Assembly (NCBI GenBank): GCA_016703225.1
Contig: JADJCM010000001.1
Location: 1,302,001 to 1,366,000 of the forward strand
DNA length: 64,000 nucleotides
Direction of reading: 5' to 3'
Source of the DNA: Lysobacterales bacterium
GTDB lineage: Bacteria > Pseudomonadota > Gammaproteobacteria > Xanthomonadales > Ahniellaceae
Positions 34,953-43,901 of this stretch are shown here, piece by piece. Position 1 is the first letter of the stretch. Each line of letters begins with the position of its first letter. Made by a program: the position numbers and the translations under genes. The notes beneath the pieces are model-generated. The model searched no databases. It had not been told where the DNA came from and saw nothing but the letters and a program-made list of their open reading frames with translations.

Positions 34953-35960
34953 ATGCGCCGCTATCCGATGTCGGTCCTGTTCGCAGAGTTCCTCTGGTTC
35001 TGCCGGAAGGAAGCGCGCGCCTGTGTGTTCGCCGGCGCGTTCTTCGTGGTGCTTGCTGCGTCGCGCTCTGTGCCGCTCGGACCGCTGCCGCGCTACGACT
35101 TCATCCTGCTGATGGCGCTGGCACTGCAGGCGCTGCTGCTGTTGACGCGGGTCGAATCGCTGGACGAGTTCCGCACGATCTGCCTGTTCCACCTGATCGG
35201 ATTCGTGCTGGAGGTGTTCAAGACGCAGCCGCAGATCGGCTCCTGGAGTTATCCGGAGCCGGCGTACAGCAAGCTGTGCGGCGTGCCGCTGTACTCCGGT
35301 TTCATGTATGCCGCCGTCGCCAGCTACATGATGCAGGCGTGGCGCCTGTTCGACCTCGACCTCGAGCACTATCCGCGCTATCGCTACACGCTGCCGCTGG
35401 CGGCGGCGATCTACCTCAACTTTTTCAGCCACCACTACATCGGCGATCTGCGCTGGTGGCTCGCGGGCCTGCTGGTACTGGTGTTCGCCCGCACCGAGGT
35501 CAGCTTCCGCCCGCACCGGCTGCGCCTGCGCATGCCGCTGTTGTTGGCGTTCCTGCTGATCGGGCTTTTCGTGTGGATCGCCGAAAGCCTTTCCACCCTG
35601 CTCGGCGCCTGGGTCTACCCGAACCAACACGACGGCTGGCGCATCGTCCACGCCGGCAAGATCAGCTCATGGACACTGCTGGCCGTGATCACGCTGGTCC
35701 TCGTTGCCGATCTGAAGCACTACAAGGCGGGCCGCGGCCGAGACAGCTCTCGCCAGCCTCAGCTCAGCAGCGGTGCGGGATCGGTGCCATGCGCCAGCAC
35801 GAATTGCGCGATGCGCTGCACCACCGGCTGCGGATCCTTCAGCCAGGAGAAGTGGTCGGCGCGGCCATGGCCGAAGTCAGCCGGAGCGAGCGATTGCGTC
35901 TGCGCCCGCGAGCGCGGCAGTTTGGCCAGCAGGCCGGCGAGGGAGGATGGCGGCGCGTAG
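34953..35960 (+). CDS. DUF817 family membrane protein with an extended C-terminus
   Basis: 335 residues by the ATG at 34953 (GTG 34947 and ATG 34968 are alternatives). Eight hydrophobic helices and the conserved YDFILLMALALQ, KTQPQIGSWSYPEPAY and FSHHYIGD segments identify DUF817, a membrane family (YoaT) of unknown function. The family-like part ends at about residue 265 (LVADLKHYKAG). The last 70 residues are Ser/Arg-rich and lie antisense to the hydrolase gene, overlapping it by about 200 bp. The normal stop seems to be lost. Confidence 0.78.
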   Translation: MRRYPMSVLFAEFLWFCRKEARACVFAGAFFVVLAASRSVPLGPLPRYDFILLMALALQALLLLTRVESLDEFRTICLFHLIGFVLEVFKTQPQIGSWSYPEPAYSKLCGVPLYSGFMYAAVASYMMQAWRLFDLDLEHYPRYRYTLPLAAAIYLNFFSHHYIGDLRWWLAGLLVLVFARTEVSFRPHRLRLRMPLLLAFLLIGLFVWIAESLSTLLGAWVYPNQHDGWRIVHAGKISSWTLLAVITLVLVADLKHYKAGRGRDSSRQPQLSSGAGSVPCASTNCAMRCTTGCGSFSQEKWSARPWPKSAGASDCVCARERGSLASRPAREDGGA

Positions 35961-36625
35961 CGGTCGTCGCGCAATTGCAGGGCGAGCAACGGGTGAGCAA
36001 GGGTTGCGAGATCGGCGTCGAGGTCGCCCTCATCCAGCACCTGTCGATAGCGACCGCTCCAGGCGGTGCTGGCCCAGTCGCACATCAGCGATTTCGCCTC
36101 GCGGCCGGCGAAGCCGATGCGCTGGCCAGGGAAGTAGCCGCAGACAGCGGCGAGTGTCGGGAAGCCTGCAACCAGGCCGAGCATCAGCGGCCATTGCCAG
36201 GGCGGGAAGCGGCGCCAGTGCGGAATGCCGCCGGCGACGATGACAAGCCCGGTGAGCGAAGGGTCACGCGCCAGCGCCAAGGCCGCGAGCTGCGCGCCGA
36301 GGCTATGGCCGCCGATCCAGATGCGCGCTCGCGGGTGCTGCGCGCGCAACGCGGCGAGGCCTTGCGCGACATCGGCGAGCAGGTCGCGGTAACGCCAGTC
36401 GACGCCGCGACGTGCGCGCAGATTGCTGGAGCCGGCGCCGCGCCACTCGTGCCGCGCCAGTCCAATGCCGGCCGTCGCCAGCAACTCGGCGAAGCGTGCG
36501 TAGTGACGCGCGCTGACGCCGAGCGCCGGCAGCCAGTACAGGAACTCGCCGCGCATGGCTGGATGCACGATCAGCTCGGCCGTCGCGCCATCGGCAGAGG
36601 CGACGTGCAGGATCTCCGGCGTCAT
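35759..36625 (-). CDS. Alpha/beta hydrolase
   Basis: 288 residues. The nucleophile elbow is GGHSLGAQ (residues of about 100-107), the oxyanion region is near LVIVAGG, and the end carries HFSWLKDPQPVV with the catalytic His. A second-layer Asp is likely in LRDDRYAPPSS. The fold is that of small serine esterases or lipases, with substrate unknown. The start ATG at 36625 overlaps the stop of the DUF2238 gene as ATGA, so the two are translationally coupled. Confidence 0.85.
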   Translation of the reverse strand: MTPEILHVASADGATAELIVHPAMRGEFLYWLPALGVSARHYARFAELLATAGIGLARHEWRGAGSSNLRARRGVDWRYRDLLADVAQGLAALRAQHPRARIWIGGHSLGAQLAALALARDPSLTGLVIVAGGIPHWRRFPPWQWPLMLGLVAGFPTLAAVCGYFPGQRIGFAGREAKSLMCDWASTAWSGRYRQVLDEGDLDADLATLAHPLLALQLRDDRYAPPSSLAGLLAKLPRSRAQTQSLAPADFGHGRADHFSWLKDPQPVVQRIAQFVLAHGTDPAPLLS

Positions 36626-37254
36626 CGCGCCAGGCCGAGCTCGCGGTCGTGTTGGCGGGAGAACAGGAGCTGCGCGACGATCGCGCCGCACATCGCCAGG
36701 AACATGTCCCACTGCGTGTCCCAGATGTCGCCCTGGGTCGCGAGAAAAGCCTCGGCCTTGCCGCCCATGATCACCGCAGACCACCACTCGATCATCTCGA
36801 AGAAGGCGCTGAACGCGAGTGCGCAACTGACGCAAAGATAGAACAGCCAGCCGCCTGCCTTCAGCCCGGTCTTCCGCAACAACAACTCGCGCGCCAGCAT
36901 CGCCGGCACGAAGCCCTGGGCGAAGTGACCGAGGCGGTCGTAGTGGTTGCGCGACAGCTCGAACCAGTCGCGGAACCAGTCGCCGAGCGGCACCTTGGCG
37001 TAGGTGTAGTGGCCACCGAGCACCAGGATTCCGGCGTGGATCACCAGCAACACGCACAGCAATCGAGTCAGCGGAAAGCGCGACCAGGCGAGGAGCACCA
37101 GCGGCAGTCCGACCATGACCCAGATCGTCTCCATCCACCAGGTCAGGCGATCTGCGGGATCGATGCCGGATGCGATCAGCATCGCCGCAGTTGTGGCGAT
37201 CAAGAACAGGCCGAGGATGCGGCTCGGGGATTTTCGGGGTTGACCGAGCAACAT
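36622..37254 (-). CDS. DUF2238/YjdF family membrane protein
   Basis: 210 residues, six or so membrane helices. The conserved core (HYDRLGHFAQGFVPAMLARE) and FEMIEWW are those of YjdF. Function is unknown. It is the first gene of the pair with the hydrolase, whose start overlaps its stop. Confidence 0.85.
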   Translation of the reverse strand: MLLGQPRKSPSRILGLFLIATTAAMLIASGIDPADRLTWWMETIWVMVGLPLVLLAWSRFPLTRLLCVLLVIHAGILVLGGHYTYAKVPLGDWFRDWFELSRNHYDRLGHFAQGFVPAMLARELLLRKTGLKAGGWLFYLCVSCALAFSAFFEMIEWWSAVIMGGKAEAFLATQGDIWDTQWDMFLAMCGAIVAQLLFSRQHDRELGLAR

Positions 37255-37374
37255 CGGAAGCTCCTGCGGGACGCGCGATTGTGCAGAGGTTTGCGCCGTC
37301 GTCCAAGCGGCGGATGCGCGGCTACACTGCCCGGCAACGCGCCGCACGGGCGTGACCGAGCGCACGAAGCCACG

Positions 37375-38040
37375 ATGTCGAACAGCACGCCCTACGGTCT
37401 CGAAGCCAGCGAACTCGACGAGTTGCACGACTTTCTGGTCGCGCACCCTGGACCTGCCGGATTGATGCTGGATGGCGTGCACGGCCTGCTCTCGGCGGTC
37501 GTCGCCGGCCCCGAACCGGTGCCGGCGAGCGAGTGGTTGCCGCAGGTGGTCGACGAGGAATCCGGCTTCACCGATGCCGACCAGGCCAACCGCATCCTCA
37601 GCCTGATCGTGCGCCTGTACAACAGCGTCGTGCAGGAACTGGAAGCCTTCACCTACGAGCCGATTTTCGGCGAATACGAGGAGGAGGACGGTGGCGCCGA
37701 GCTGGCGGCGGTCGGTTGGTGCGAGGGCTTCAGCGTCGGCATCGACCTGCGCTCGGAAGTTTGGGAGACGCGCATGGCCGCCGACCCGCGGCTGATGGAC
37801 CTGCTCGATCCGATCATCCGCATTTCCGCCGACGAAGGCCTGTTCGAGTCCGACACCACCGAACAGCTGGCGCCGCTCGACGACGAGGAACGCGAACAGC
37901 TGTTGCGTGCCATCGGCGGCGCCGTCGCCGACCTGCAGCAGTACTGGCGCGAACAACCGCCGCTGCCCGACGAAGCCAACGCCGCCGACGCCCCACCGCC
38001 ACCCCTGCCGCGGCGCCGTGCGGGGCGGTGGGTGCATTGA
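37375..38040 (+). CDS. UPF0149 (YecA/YgfB-like) family protein
   Basis: 221 residues. The N-terminal half carries the family segments LHDFLVAHPGPAGLMLDGVHGLL, and WCEGFSVGI with DEEREQLLRAIGGAVADLQ follows. The usual YecA SEC-C zinc tail is absent; instead the end is proline- and arginine-rich. It may belong to the YgfB-like arm without that tail. It is followed by a secreted protein, with starts 17 bp after its stop. Confidence 0.82.
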   Translation: MSNSTPYGLEASELDELHDFLVAHPGPAGLMLDGVHGLLSAVVAGPEPVPASEWLPQVVDEESGFTDADQANRILSLIVRLYNSVVQELEAFTYEPIFGEYEEEDGGAELAAVGWCEGFSVGIDLRSEVWETRMAADPRLMDLLDPIIRISADEGLFESDTTEQLAPLDDEEREQLLRAIGGAVADLQQYWREQPPLPDEANAADAPPPPLPRRRAGRWVH

Positions 38041-38057
38041 GCGCGCACCGGCAGCCG

Positions 38058-38606
38058 ATGGCAGGCCGCACGCGCGGCAGCTTGCAGGTGCATCGCCTGC
38101 TGTGGCTGCTCGGCTTCGCCTGCAGCCCGATCGCGTACGCGTGCAAGGATCTGCGCCATCCGGAGCATCTGCTCGACGATGCCAACCATTGGCGCGATAA
38201 GTACCTGCTGGTGCAGGTGGAGCGCATGCTCGACAGCAAGCCGATCTATCCGTTCGGGCGCTTCGGATGGACGCGGTTGCAGAACCCAGAAGAACTGTTG
38301 CAGCGCGTCGGTCTGTCGTTCGAGGCAACCATCGTCCAGAGCTTCGGTGAGGTCGATCTCTCCGGGCGGCGCATCCGCATCGAGTTCTTCGTGAACCAGG
38401 AGGCGCATGCGGTTTGCCCGATTCGCATCTCGGCCAACCAGCGTTTTCTGGTGCGTTCAGAGAGCCGCGGCGACGTGTTGACCCTTTCCCGATACGACCA
38501 GATGAACCTTTCGGCGCAACACGCGATGTTCGAGACCTACCTCAAGGACCTGCAGGCGCTGCAACGCGACGCCACGCTTGCACCGCAAGTCAGCGGCAAG
38601 CACTGA
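38058..38606 (+). CDS. Exported protein of unknown function
   Basis: 182 residues with a basic start and a hydrophobic helix ending at SPIAYACKD (about residue 26), consistent with a signal peptide. No domain was recognised. The mature part has two possible disulfide cysteines and ends hydrophilic (LQRDATLAPQVSGKH). TTG 38037 would be an earlier start. It directly follows the UPF0149 gene and may be co-transcribed. Confidence 0.6.
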   Translation: MAGRTRGSLQVHRLLWLLGFACSPIAYACKDLRHPEHLLDDANHWRDKYLLVQVERMLDSKPIYPFGRFGWTRLQNPEELLQRVGLSFEATIVQSFGEVDLSGRRIRIEFFVNQEAHAVCPIRISANQRFLVRSESRGDVLTLSRYDQMNLSAQHAMFETYLKDLQALQRDATLAPQVSGKH

Positions 38607-38620
38607 GCGGCGGGTAGATT

Positions 38621-38635
38621 GCCGGGAAACCCGGC
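38621..38635 (+). terminator. GC hairpin after the exported protein gene
   Basis: GCCGGG and CCCGGC with an AAA loop, without a U tract. It is the likely end of the UPF0149 unit, but weak evidence. Confidence 0.35.
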
Positions 38636-38653
38636 TGCCCGAGAGGCCTGCTG

Positions 38654-38700
38654 TTTTGCTCAACGCATTGAGCAAAATTACTCAACGTATTGAGTAATTT
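38654..38700. promoter_or_regulatory. Two overlapping CTCAA-N4-TTGAG palindromes
   Basis: Site 1 (38654-38677) has ten-base arms, TTTTGCTCAA and TTGAGCAAAA, around CGCA. Site 2 (38675-38700) has eleven-base arms, AAATTACTCAA and TTGAGTAATTT, around CGTA. Both contain CTCAA-N4-TTGAG, as expected of a dimeric operator. AT content is much higher than in the surroundings. The only gene that could follow on the plus strand is a VOC remnant at 38755, so this looks like an orphan operator. Confidence 0.55.
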
Positions 38701-38754
38701 GTCGGAGCGTTGGGAAAAGTCTTTCGCATCCATGGGTTATGGACGAGGAACAAG

Positions 38755-38796
38755 ATGCACAAGAGCCGACTCGCGGGGTTCATTCAGCGCAGGTAG
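38755..38796 (+). pseudogene. Possible N-terminal remnant of a VOC-family protein
   Basis: ATG 38755 opens MHKSRLAGFI, the usual first residues of a glyoxalase/VOC-family group (continuing I-D-C-Q in intact members), then runs into the tail of uppP and stops after three more codons. GAGGAA at 38744-38749 is a good ribosome site. It suggests that a VOC gene was deleted, leaving its promoter, operator pair and first codons. Confidence 0.4.
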
Positions 38797-39587
38797 ACCA
38801 GCCCCAGCACCGCCAAGCCAAGAGTGATGCGGTACCAGACGAAGGGCATCAGGCCGAGGCGGCGCAGGAAGTGGAGCAGGAAGTGGATGCAGGCGACACC
38901 GGCGACCGCGGCGACGGCGGCGCCGATCGCGAAGTCGGCCCACAGGAAGGCTTCGCCGCTGCGATAGGCCTGCAGCGCGCCGTGTGCGCAGGCGGCGGCG
39001 GTGATGGGCACGCCCATCAGGAAGCTGTAGCGCGCCGCTTCGTGGCGGTCGAGGCCAAGAAACAGTGCCGCGGTCATGGTGACGCCGGAGCGCGAGGTGC
39101 CGGGGATCAGCGCCAGCGCCTGCGCTGCGCCGATGAACAACGCCTCGCCAAGACTCACCGACAGCACGCCGCGGGCCTTGCCGCTGGCGCGGTCGGCGAC
39201 GCCGAGCAGCACGCCGAACGCGATCAAATTGACCGCGATCAGGGTCGGCACGCGCAGCGCGGCAGCGGTTTCTTCGCCCATCGCCGCGCCGACGATGACC
39301 GCCGGGATCGTGGTCAGCGCCAGGCCGATCCCCAGCCGGTGCTGCACTCGGCCGTGCTCGCTGCGATCGCGCTGCAGCATCGCCGTCGCGATCGTGGCTA
39401 GATCTCGTCGGTAGTAGCCGAGCACCGCCAGCAGGGTGCCGAAATGCAGCGCCAGATCGAAGCTGACGCCCTGGTAGTCCCAGCCGAACAGGAAGCCGAT
39501 CAGCCCGAGGTGGCCCGAACTCGACACCGGCAGGAACTCGGTGATCGCCTGGACGATGGCAAGCAGGAGGATGTGGCTCAGTTCCAT
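38784..39587 (-). CDS. uppP: Undecaprenyl-diphosphatase
   Basis: 267 residues, eight predicted membrane helices. ITEFLPVSSSGHLGL near the start and PGTSRSGVTMTAALFLGLDR in the middle are the two active-site motifs of the BacA/UppP family. The enzyme recycles the undecaprenyl carrier for peptidoglycan and other envelope polymers. ATG 39587 is chosen; upstream residues are not family-like. Its last codons overlap the VOC remnant. Confidence 0.95.
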   Translation of the reverse strand: MELSHILLLAIVQAITEFLPVSSSGHLGLIGFLFGWDYQGVSFDLALHFGTLLAVLGYYRRDLATIATAMLQRDRSEHGRVQHRLGIGLALTTIPAVIVGAAMGEETAAALRVPTLIAVNLIAFGVLLGVADRASGKARGVLSVSLGEALFIGAAQALALIPGTSRSGVTMTAALFLGLDRHEAARYSFLMGVPITAAACAHGALQAYRSGEAFLWADFAIGAAVAAVAGVACIHFLLHFLRRLGLMPFVWYRITLGLAVLGLVYLR

Positions 39588-39713
39588 GGGTGGTCCGCTG
39601 CGGGAGCCCGCGATTGTGCCAGCCCGTTGTTGCAAACTTGCGGGCCGCGATCGGGCGCCATGGCGGCGGCGCGATACGCTTCGCTATGCTCGGCAGCGTT
39701 CTCCGAGGTGTGC

Positions 39714-41090
39714 ATGAACCAGAATCGCGTGCTGGTCATCGACGACGAGCCCGACATCCGCCAGTTGATCGGCGACATCCTGCTCGACGAGGGTCATCGG
39801 GTCGAGACCGCGGATGGCGTGGTCGCGGCGCGTGCGGCGTTGCCGGTGTTCAAGCCTGATTTGATCCTGCTCGACGTCTGGCTGCCCGACGGCGACGGCG
39901 TCGCGCTGCTGCAGGAATGGCAAGAACAAGGCGGCCCAGGTGCGCCGGTAGTGATGATTTCCGGTCACGGCAGCATCGAGACCGCGGTCAGTGCACTGAA
40001 GCTCGGCGCTTACGATTTCCTGGAGAAACCGGTGTCGCTGGCGAAGCTGCTGGCCACGGTCAATCGCGGCTTCGAGCATGCCGCACTGAAGCGCGAAAAC
40101 CTCGACCTGCGCGCGCGCGTCGCGCCGCCGCCGCCGATCGGCGGCAGCACCGCGATGCAGATCGTGCGTACCCAGCTCGAACGGGCTGCGCATGTCGATG
40201 CGCCGCTGTTGATCCGCGGCGAGACCGGCACCGGCAAGGAAGGGCTGGCGCGCTACGTCCACGGCCACGGTCCACGCGCGGCAGCGCCGTTCGTGCACTT
40301 TGCGGCAGCGACCATGGCCGGCGAGCGCGGCGTCGGCGCCCTGTTCGGTCGCGACGGCGCCCACGGTGAGGAAGCAGGGGCAATCGCCCAGGCGGCGAAC
40401 GGCGTTCTGTACATCGACGAAGTCGCCAGTCTCGATGCCGGTACCCAGGCGCGCTTGGCTGCGGCCATCGCCGCGCGCCAGTACGTGCCCGAAGGCGGCC
40501 AGCGACCGCGACCGCTGGCGGCGCGCGTGATTGTCTCCAGCCTGCGCCCGCTGGAGCAGGAGTTGCAGGCCGGCAGCTTGCGCGAAGACCTGTACTTCCA
40601 GCTCAACGTGTTGTCGGTACACGTGCCGGCCTTGCGCGAGCGCCCCGAGGACATCGCCGCGCTGCTCGGCGCCCAGCTCGACCAGGTGGCGACGCGCGAC
40701 AGCCTGCCGCCGCGCGCGCTCAGCGCCGCAGCCATCGATCGCCTGCGCCGCCATTCGTGGCCGGGCAACCTGCGCGAGTTGCGCAATCTGGTGCAGCGCT
40801 TGCTGATCATCGGTGGCGAGGGCGAGATCGACCTCGACGAAGTCGAGGACGCGCTCGGCATCATCGCGCCCGTCCCCGGCAAGCCCGCCGGCGATTTCCT
40901 GCTCGACCTGTCGCTGCCGCTGCGCGACGCCCGCGACCGCTTCGAGCGCACCTACCTGATGCGCCAGCTGCGCCACTGCCGCGGCTCGGTCTCCCGCCTG
41001 GCGCAGATCTCGGGCATGGAACGCACTCACCTGTACCGCAAGCTCAAAGACCTCGGCGTCGACCCCAAGGCGCTGGACGCAAGCGAGTAG
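39714..41090 (+). CDS. NtrX-like sigma-54-family response regulator without GAFTGA
   Basis: 458 residues. A receiver domain (phospho-acceptor Asp54 in LLDVWLPDG) is followed by an AAA+ domain (Walker A GETGTGKE; Walker B VLYIDEVASL; sensor regions WPGNLRELRNLV) and a Fis-type helix-turn-helix (RLAQISGMERTHLYRKLK). The loop where sigma-54 activators have GAFTGA reads LFGRDGAHGEEAGA, so contact with sigma-54 is doubtful; some NtrX proteins act with sigma-70. No kinase gene is adjacent. It may regulate envelope or respiration genes. The ATG at 39714 begins the receiver. Confidence 0.86.
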   Translation: MNQNRVLVIDDEPDIRQLIGDILLDEGHRVETADGVVAARAALPVFKPDLILLDVWLPDGDGVALLQEWQEQGGPGAPVVMISGHGSIETAVSALKLGAYDFLEKPVSLAKLLATVNRGFEHAALKRENLDLRARVAPPPPIGGSTAMQIVRTQLERAAHVDAPLLIRGETGTGKEGLARYVHGHGPRAAAPFVHFAAATMAGERGVGALFGRDGAHGEEAGAIAQAANGVLYIDEVASLDAGTQARLAAAIAARQYVPEGGQRPRPLAARVIVSSLRPLEQELQAGSLREDLYFQLNVLSVHVPALRERPEDIAALLGAQLDQVATRDSLPPRALSAAAIDRLRRHSWPGNLRELRNLVQRLLIIGGEGEIDLDEVEDALGIIAPVPGKPAGDFLLDLSLPLRDARDRFERTYLMRQLRHCRGSVSRLAQISGMERTHLYRKLKDLGVDPKALDASE

Positions 41091-41122
41091 CCACCGACCT
41101 TTGCACAAGCCCGGAGCCCGCC

Positions 41123-42721
41123 ATGAGTCAGCCGCATGATCCGCGTCGCCGCGACTTCATTGCCACCAGCGCGGTGCTCGCCGCAGCTGCAACGGTTGCC
41201 GCCGAGGCCGGGCATGGGCAGCGGCATCCGGGCGATTTCGAGCTGGCCGGCAAGGACCGCGAAGCGCTGACGACCGGCCTCGGCAACGGCCAGTACAGCG
41301 CGCTCGGGCTGACGCGCGCCTATCTCGAACGAATCCAGGCGCATGATGCGCACACGGTCAACGCGATCATCGAGCTCAATCCCGACGCCGAGGCCATCGC
41401 CGCGCAGCTCGACACCGAGCGCAAGGCCGGAAAGATTCGTGGTCCCTTGCATGGCATGCCGGTGCTGATCAAGGACAACATCGACAGCGGCGACCGCATG
41501 GCCACGACCGCGGGCTCGCTGGCGCTGATCGACTGGCGGGCGCCTACCGACGCGCCAATCGTCGCCAGCCTGCGCGCAGCCGGCGCGGTGCTGCTTGGCA
41601 AGACCAACCTCAGCGAATGGGCGAACGCGCGCTCGACACGCTCGACGAGCGGCTGGAGCGGGCGCGGCGGCCAGACCCGCAACGCCTACGACCGCGCGCG
41701 TTCGCCAAGCGGCTCCAGCTCCGGCACCGCCGCGGCGATCGCGATGGAGTTCGCGGCACTCGGCATCGGCACCGAAACCGATGGCTCGATCATCTCCCCG
41801 GCGAACGCCAACGGTCTGGTCGGACTCAAGCCGACCGTGGGCCTGGTGCCGCGCGCCGGCATCATCCCGATCGCGCATTCGCAAGACACTGCGGGGCCGA
41901 TGACCCGCTCCGTTGCCGACGCTGCCGCCCTGCTCGCGGCGATCGCGCAGCCGCACCGGGAGCTGGGCGCGATCGCCGCACCCGCCGCTGGTTTCGATCG
42001 CGATTACCTCGGCGCACTCAAGGCGCGCGCGGCGCAGGGCGCCCGCATCGGCGTCGCGCGCGGCCTGTTCGGATTTCACCCAGAGGTCGACCGTCTCGCC
42101 GACAACGCCGTGCGCGCACTGAAGGAACTTGGCGCCGAAATCATCGACGAAGTCGTCATCGACACCTTGGGCGAGTTCGACGACAGCGAGTTCGAAGTGT
42201 TGAGCTACGAGCTCAAGGCCGGGCTCAACGCCTATCTTTCGCGCCTGCCGAAGTCGGCACCGGCGCGTACGCTGGCCGGCCTGATCGAGTTCAACCGTAC
42301 ACGCGCCACGCTGGAAATGCCGCATTTCGCGCAGGAGTGGTTCGAGAGCGCCGAGATCAAGGGACCCTTGACCGACCCGGCCTATCGCAAGGCTCTCGCG
42401 CGCAACCACGAACTGACGCGCAGCAAGGGTCTGGATGCAGTATTCGTGAAGCACCGGCTGGACGCACTGGTCGGCCCGAGCGGCGGCCCGGCCTGGCTGA
42501 TCGACCCGATCAACGGCGACCACTACACCGGCGGCAACACCTCGCTGGCCGCGGTTGCCGGCTATCCGCACCTGACGGTGCCGATGGGCTTCGTGCGCCA
42601 CCTGCCGGTCGGCTTCAGCTTCTTCGGCCTGCCCTATTCCGAAGCCCGGCTGCTCGGCCTAGGCTACGCTTTCGAACGCGCGACCCAGGCACGCAAATCA
42701 CCGTTCGCACATCGACGCTGA
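41123..42721 (+). CDS. Exported amidase (amidase signature family)
   Basis: 532 residues. A twin-arginine-like start (RRRDFIATSAV) suggests export. The catalytic set is Lys in VLIKDNID, the Gly/Ser-rich GSSSGTAAA carrying the cis-Ser, and the nucleophile Ser in ETDGSIISPA. Members hydrolyse amide bonds in peptides, indole-acetamide or aryl amides, and the substrate here is unknown. Its gene follows the NtrX-like gene by 32 bp. Confidence 0.88.
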   Translation: MSQPHDPRRRDFIATSAVLAAAATVAAEAGHGQRHPGDFELAGKDREALTTGLGNGQYSALGLTRAYLERIQAHDAHTVNAIIELNPDAEAIAAQLDTERKAGKIRGPLHGMPVLIKDNIDSGDRMATTAGSLALIDWRAPTDAPIVASLRAAGAVLLGKTNLSEWANARSTRSTSGWSGRGGQTRNAYDRARSPSGSSSGTAAAIAMEFAALGIGTETDGSIISPANANGLVGLKPTVGLVPRAGIIPIAHSQDTAGPMTRSVADAAALLAAIAQPHRELGAIAAPAAGFDRDYLGALKARAAQGARIGVARGLFGFHPEVDRLADNAVRALKELGAEIIDEVVIDTLGEFDDSEFEVLSYELKAGLNAYLSRLPKSAPARTLAGLIEFNRTRATLEMPHFAQEWFESAEIKGPLTDPAYRKALARNHELTRSKGLDAVFVKHRLDALVGPSGGPAWLIDPINGDHYTGGNTSLAAVAGYPHLTVPMGFVRHLPVGFSFFGLPYSEARLLGLGYAFERATQARKSPFAHRR

Positions 42722-42782
42722 CAAGCGGCGGCGGCGTTTCGCGTATCAGGCGTCGGACCCGCTGCGGGTTCGCCACCACGTG

Positions 42783-43820
42783 ATGCCCATGTTGCGCCGA
42801 TCCTTGTTCCTGCTCGCCCTGGCCCTGGTGCTGTCGCCCCCGGCCGGCGCCGACATCCTCGCCGGGAAGAATTGCGAGGCCGGCTGCGACCGCTACCGCG
42901 CGATCTCGATCTTCGGCGACACCATGAACGGCAACACCGAGCCGCTTTCGCTGCTCGGCGGCCCGAACCAGAGCGGCGTGCTTGATGCCGGCGACCTCAG
43001 CTACGACCCGGTCGAGCGCACCATCATCGTTTCCGACTTCTACGGCCAGAAGGTGCACGTGTTCGCGCGCGACGCCCGCTACGACGTGGCGCCGTTGCGC
43101 TCGTTCTCCAACATCTTCCTCGGCCAGGTGCGCAATGTCGTGGTGGCACAGGCGCAGAACGAGTACATCGCGATCAATTCCAGTTTCATCTGCGCTTTCG
43201 CTCGCAGCGCCCAGGGCAGCGTCAGCGCGTTGCGCATGACCAGCTATGACCCGGCGCTGGTGCAGAACCTCAACGGCCTGGCCTATCTGCCCGCCAGCGA
43301 CGAAATCGCGGTTGGCGACTACTACGACACCGGCGGCGGCCAGTATGCCGGCGAGATCCTGATCTTCCCGCGCACCATCAGCGGTGCGCCGGTGACCAGC
43401 CGCCGCATCGCCGGTCCGGCGACCCAGCTTGGGCAGTGGATCGCCGACCTCGACTACAACCCGGTGACACAGGAGATCTACGTGCTCGCCGCCGACGGCG
43501 ACGGCAATGGTCGCCTGCTCACCTTTCCGGCTGCGGCCAATGGCGACGTCGCGCCGACGCGCATGATCGCCGGCCCGAGCACCGGCATGAGCAACGCCGC
43601 CGGCCTGTCGTACTACGCGCTGCGCGACGAGTTGCTGGTCGGCAGCGGCAGCTTCAACAGCGCCGCCACGCATGTGCTCGGCTTCCCGCGCAACGCCAAC
43701 GGGAACGTTGCGCCGAGTCGCGACATCAGCGGGCCGGATACCGGCGTCGGCGGCACCTATGGTTGGTACGACGTGCTTGGCCTGCCGCTGGTCGAGTTGT
43801 TCGGCAACGGCTTCGAGTAG
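42783..43820 (+). CDS. Secreted beta-propeller-like protein with a C-terminal FGNGFE tag
   Basis: 345 residues. A signal peptide (LRRSLFLLALALVLSPPAGA) precedes a repeat-rich body with blades of the type LSYDPVERTIIVSDFYG, LAYLPASDEIAVGDYYD and LDYNPVTQEIYVLA, which resemble NHL or SMP-30-type propellers. No enzyme motif was found. The end, LFGNGFE, matches the tag of the M28 peptidases. GTG 42780 and ATG 42789 are alternative starts. Confidence 0.72.
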   Translation: MPMLRRSLFLLALALVLSPPAGADILAGKNCEAGCDRYRAISIFGDTMNGNTEPLSLLGGPNQSGVLDAGDLSYDPVERTIIVSDFYGQKVHVFARDARYDVAPLRSFSNIFLGQVRNVVVAQAQNEYIAINSSFICAFARSAQGSVSALRMTSYDPALVQNLNGLAYLPASDEIAVGDYYDTGGGQYAGEILIFPRTISGAPVTSRRIAGPATQLGQWIADLDYNPVTQEIYVLAADGDGNGRLLTFPAAANGDVAPTRMIAGPSTGMSNAAGLSYYALRDELLVGSGSFNSAATHVLGFPRNANGNVAPSRDISGPDTGVGGTYGWYDVLGLPLVELFGNGFE

Positions 43821-43901
43821 CCGCATCGCGCCGGCCCGTTGCGTTTGGACACAGGCCATGCGACGTTGCCGGTCCGGGGAAAGAAAGCGAAGGACGGCAG
43901 G

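Noticed and set aside
34548..35651. Reverse frame overlapping the rhomboid and DUF817 genes
   Set aside because: Antisense to both; its sequence is Gln/Arg-rich, as expected of shadow frames.
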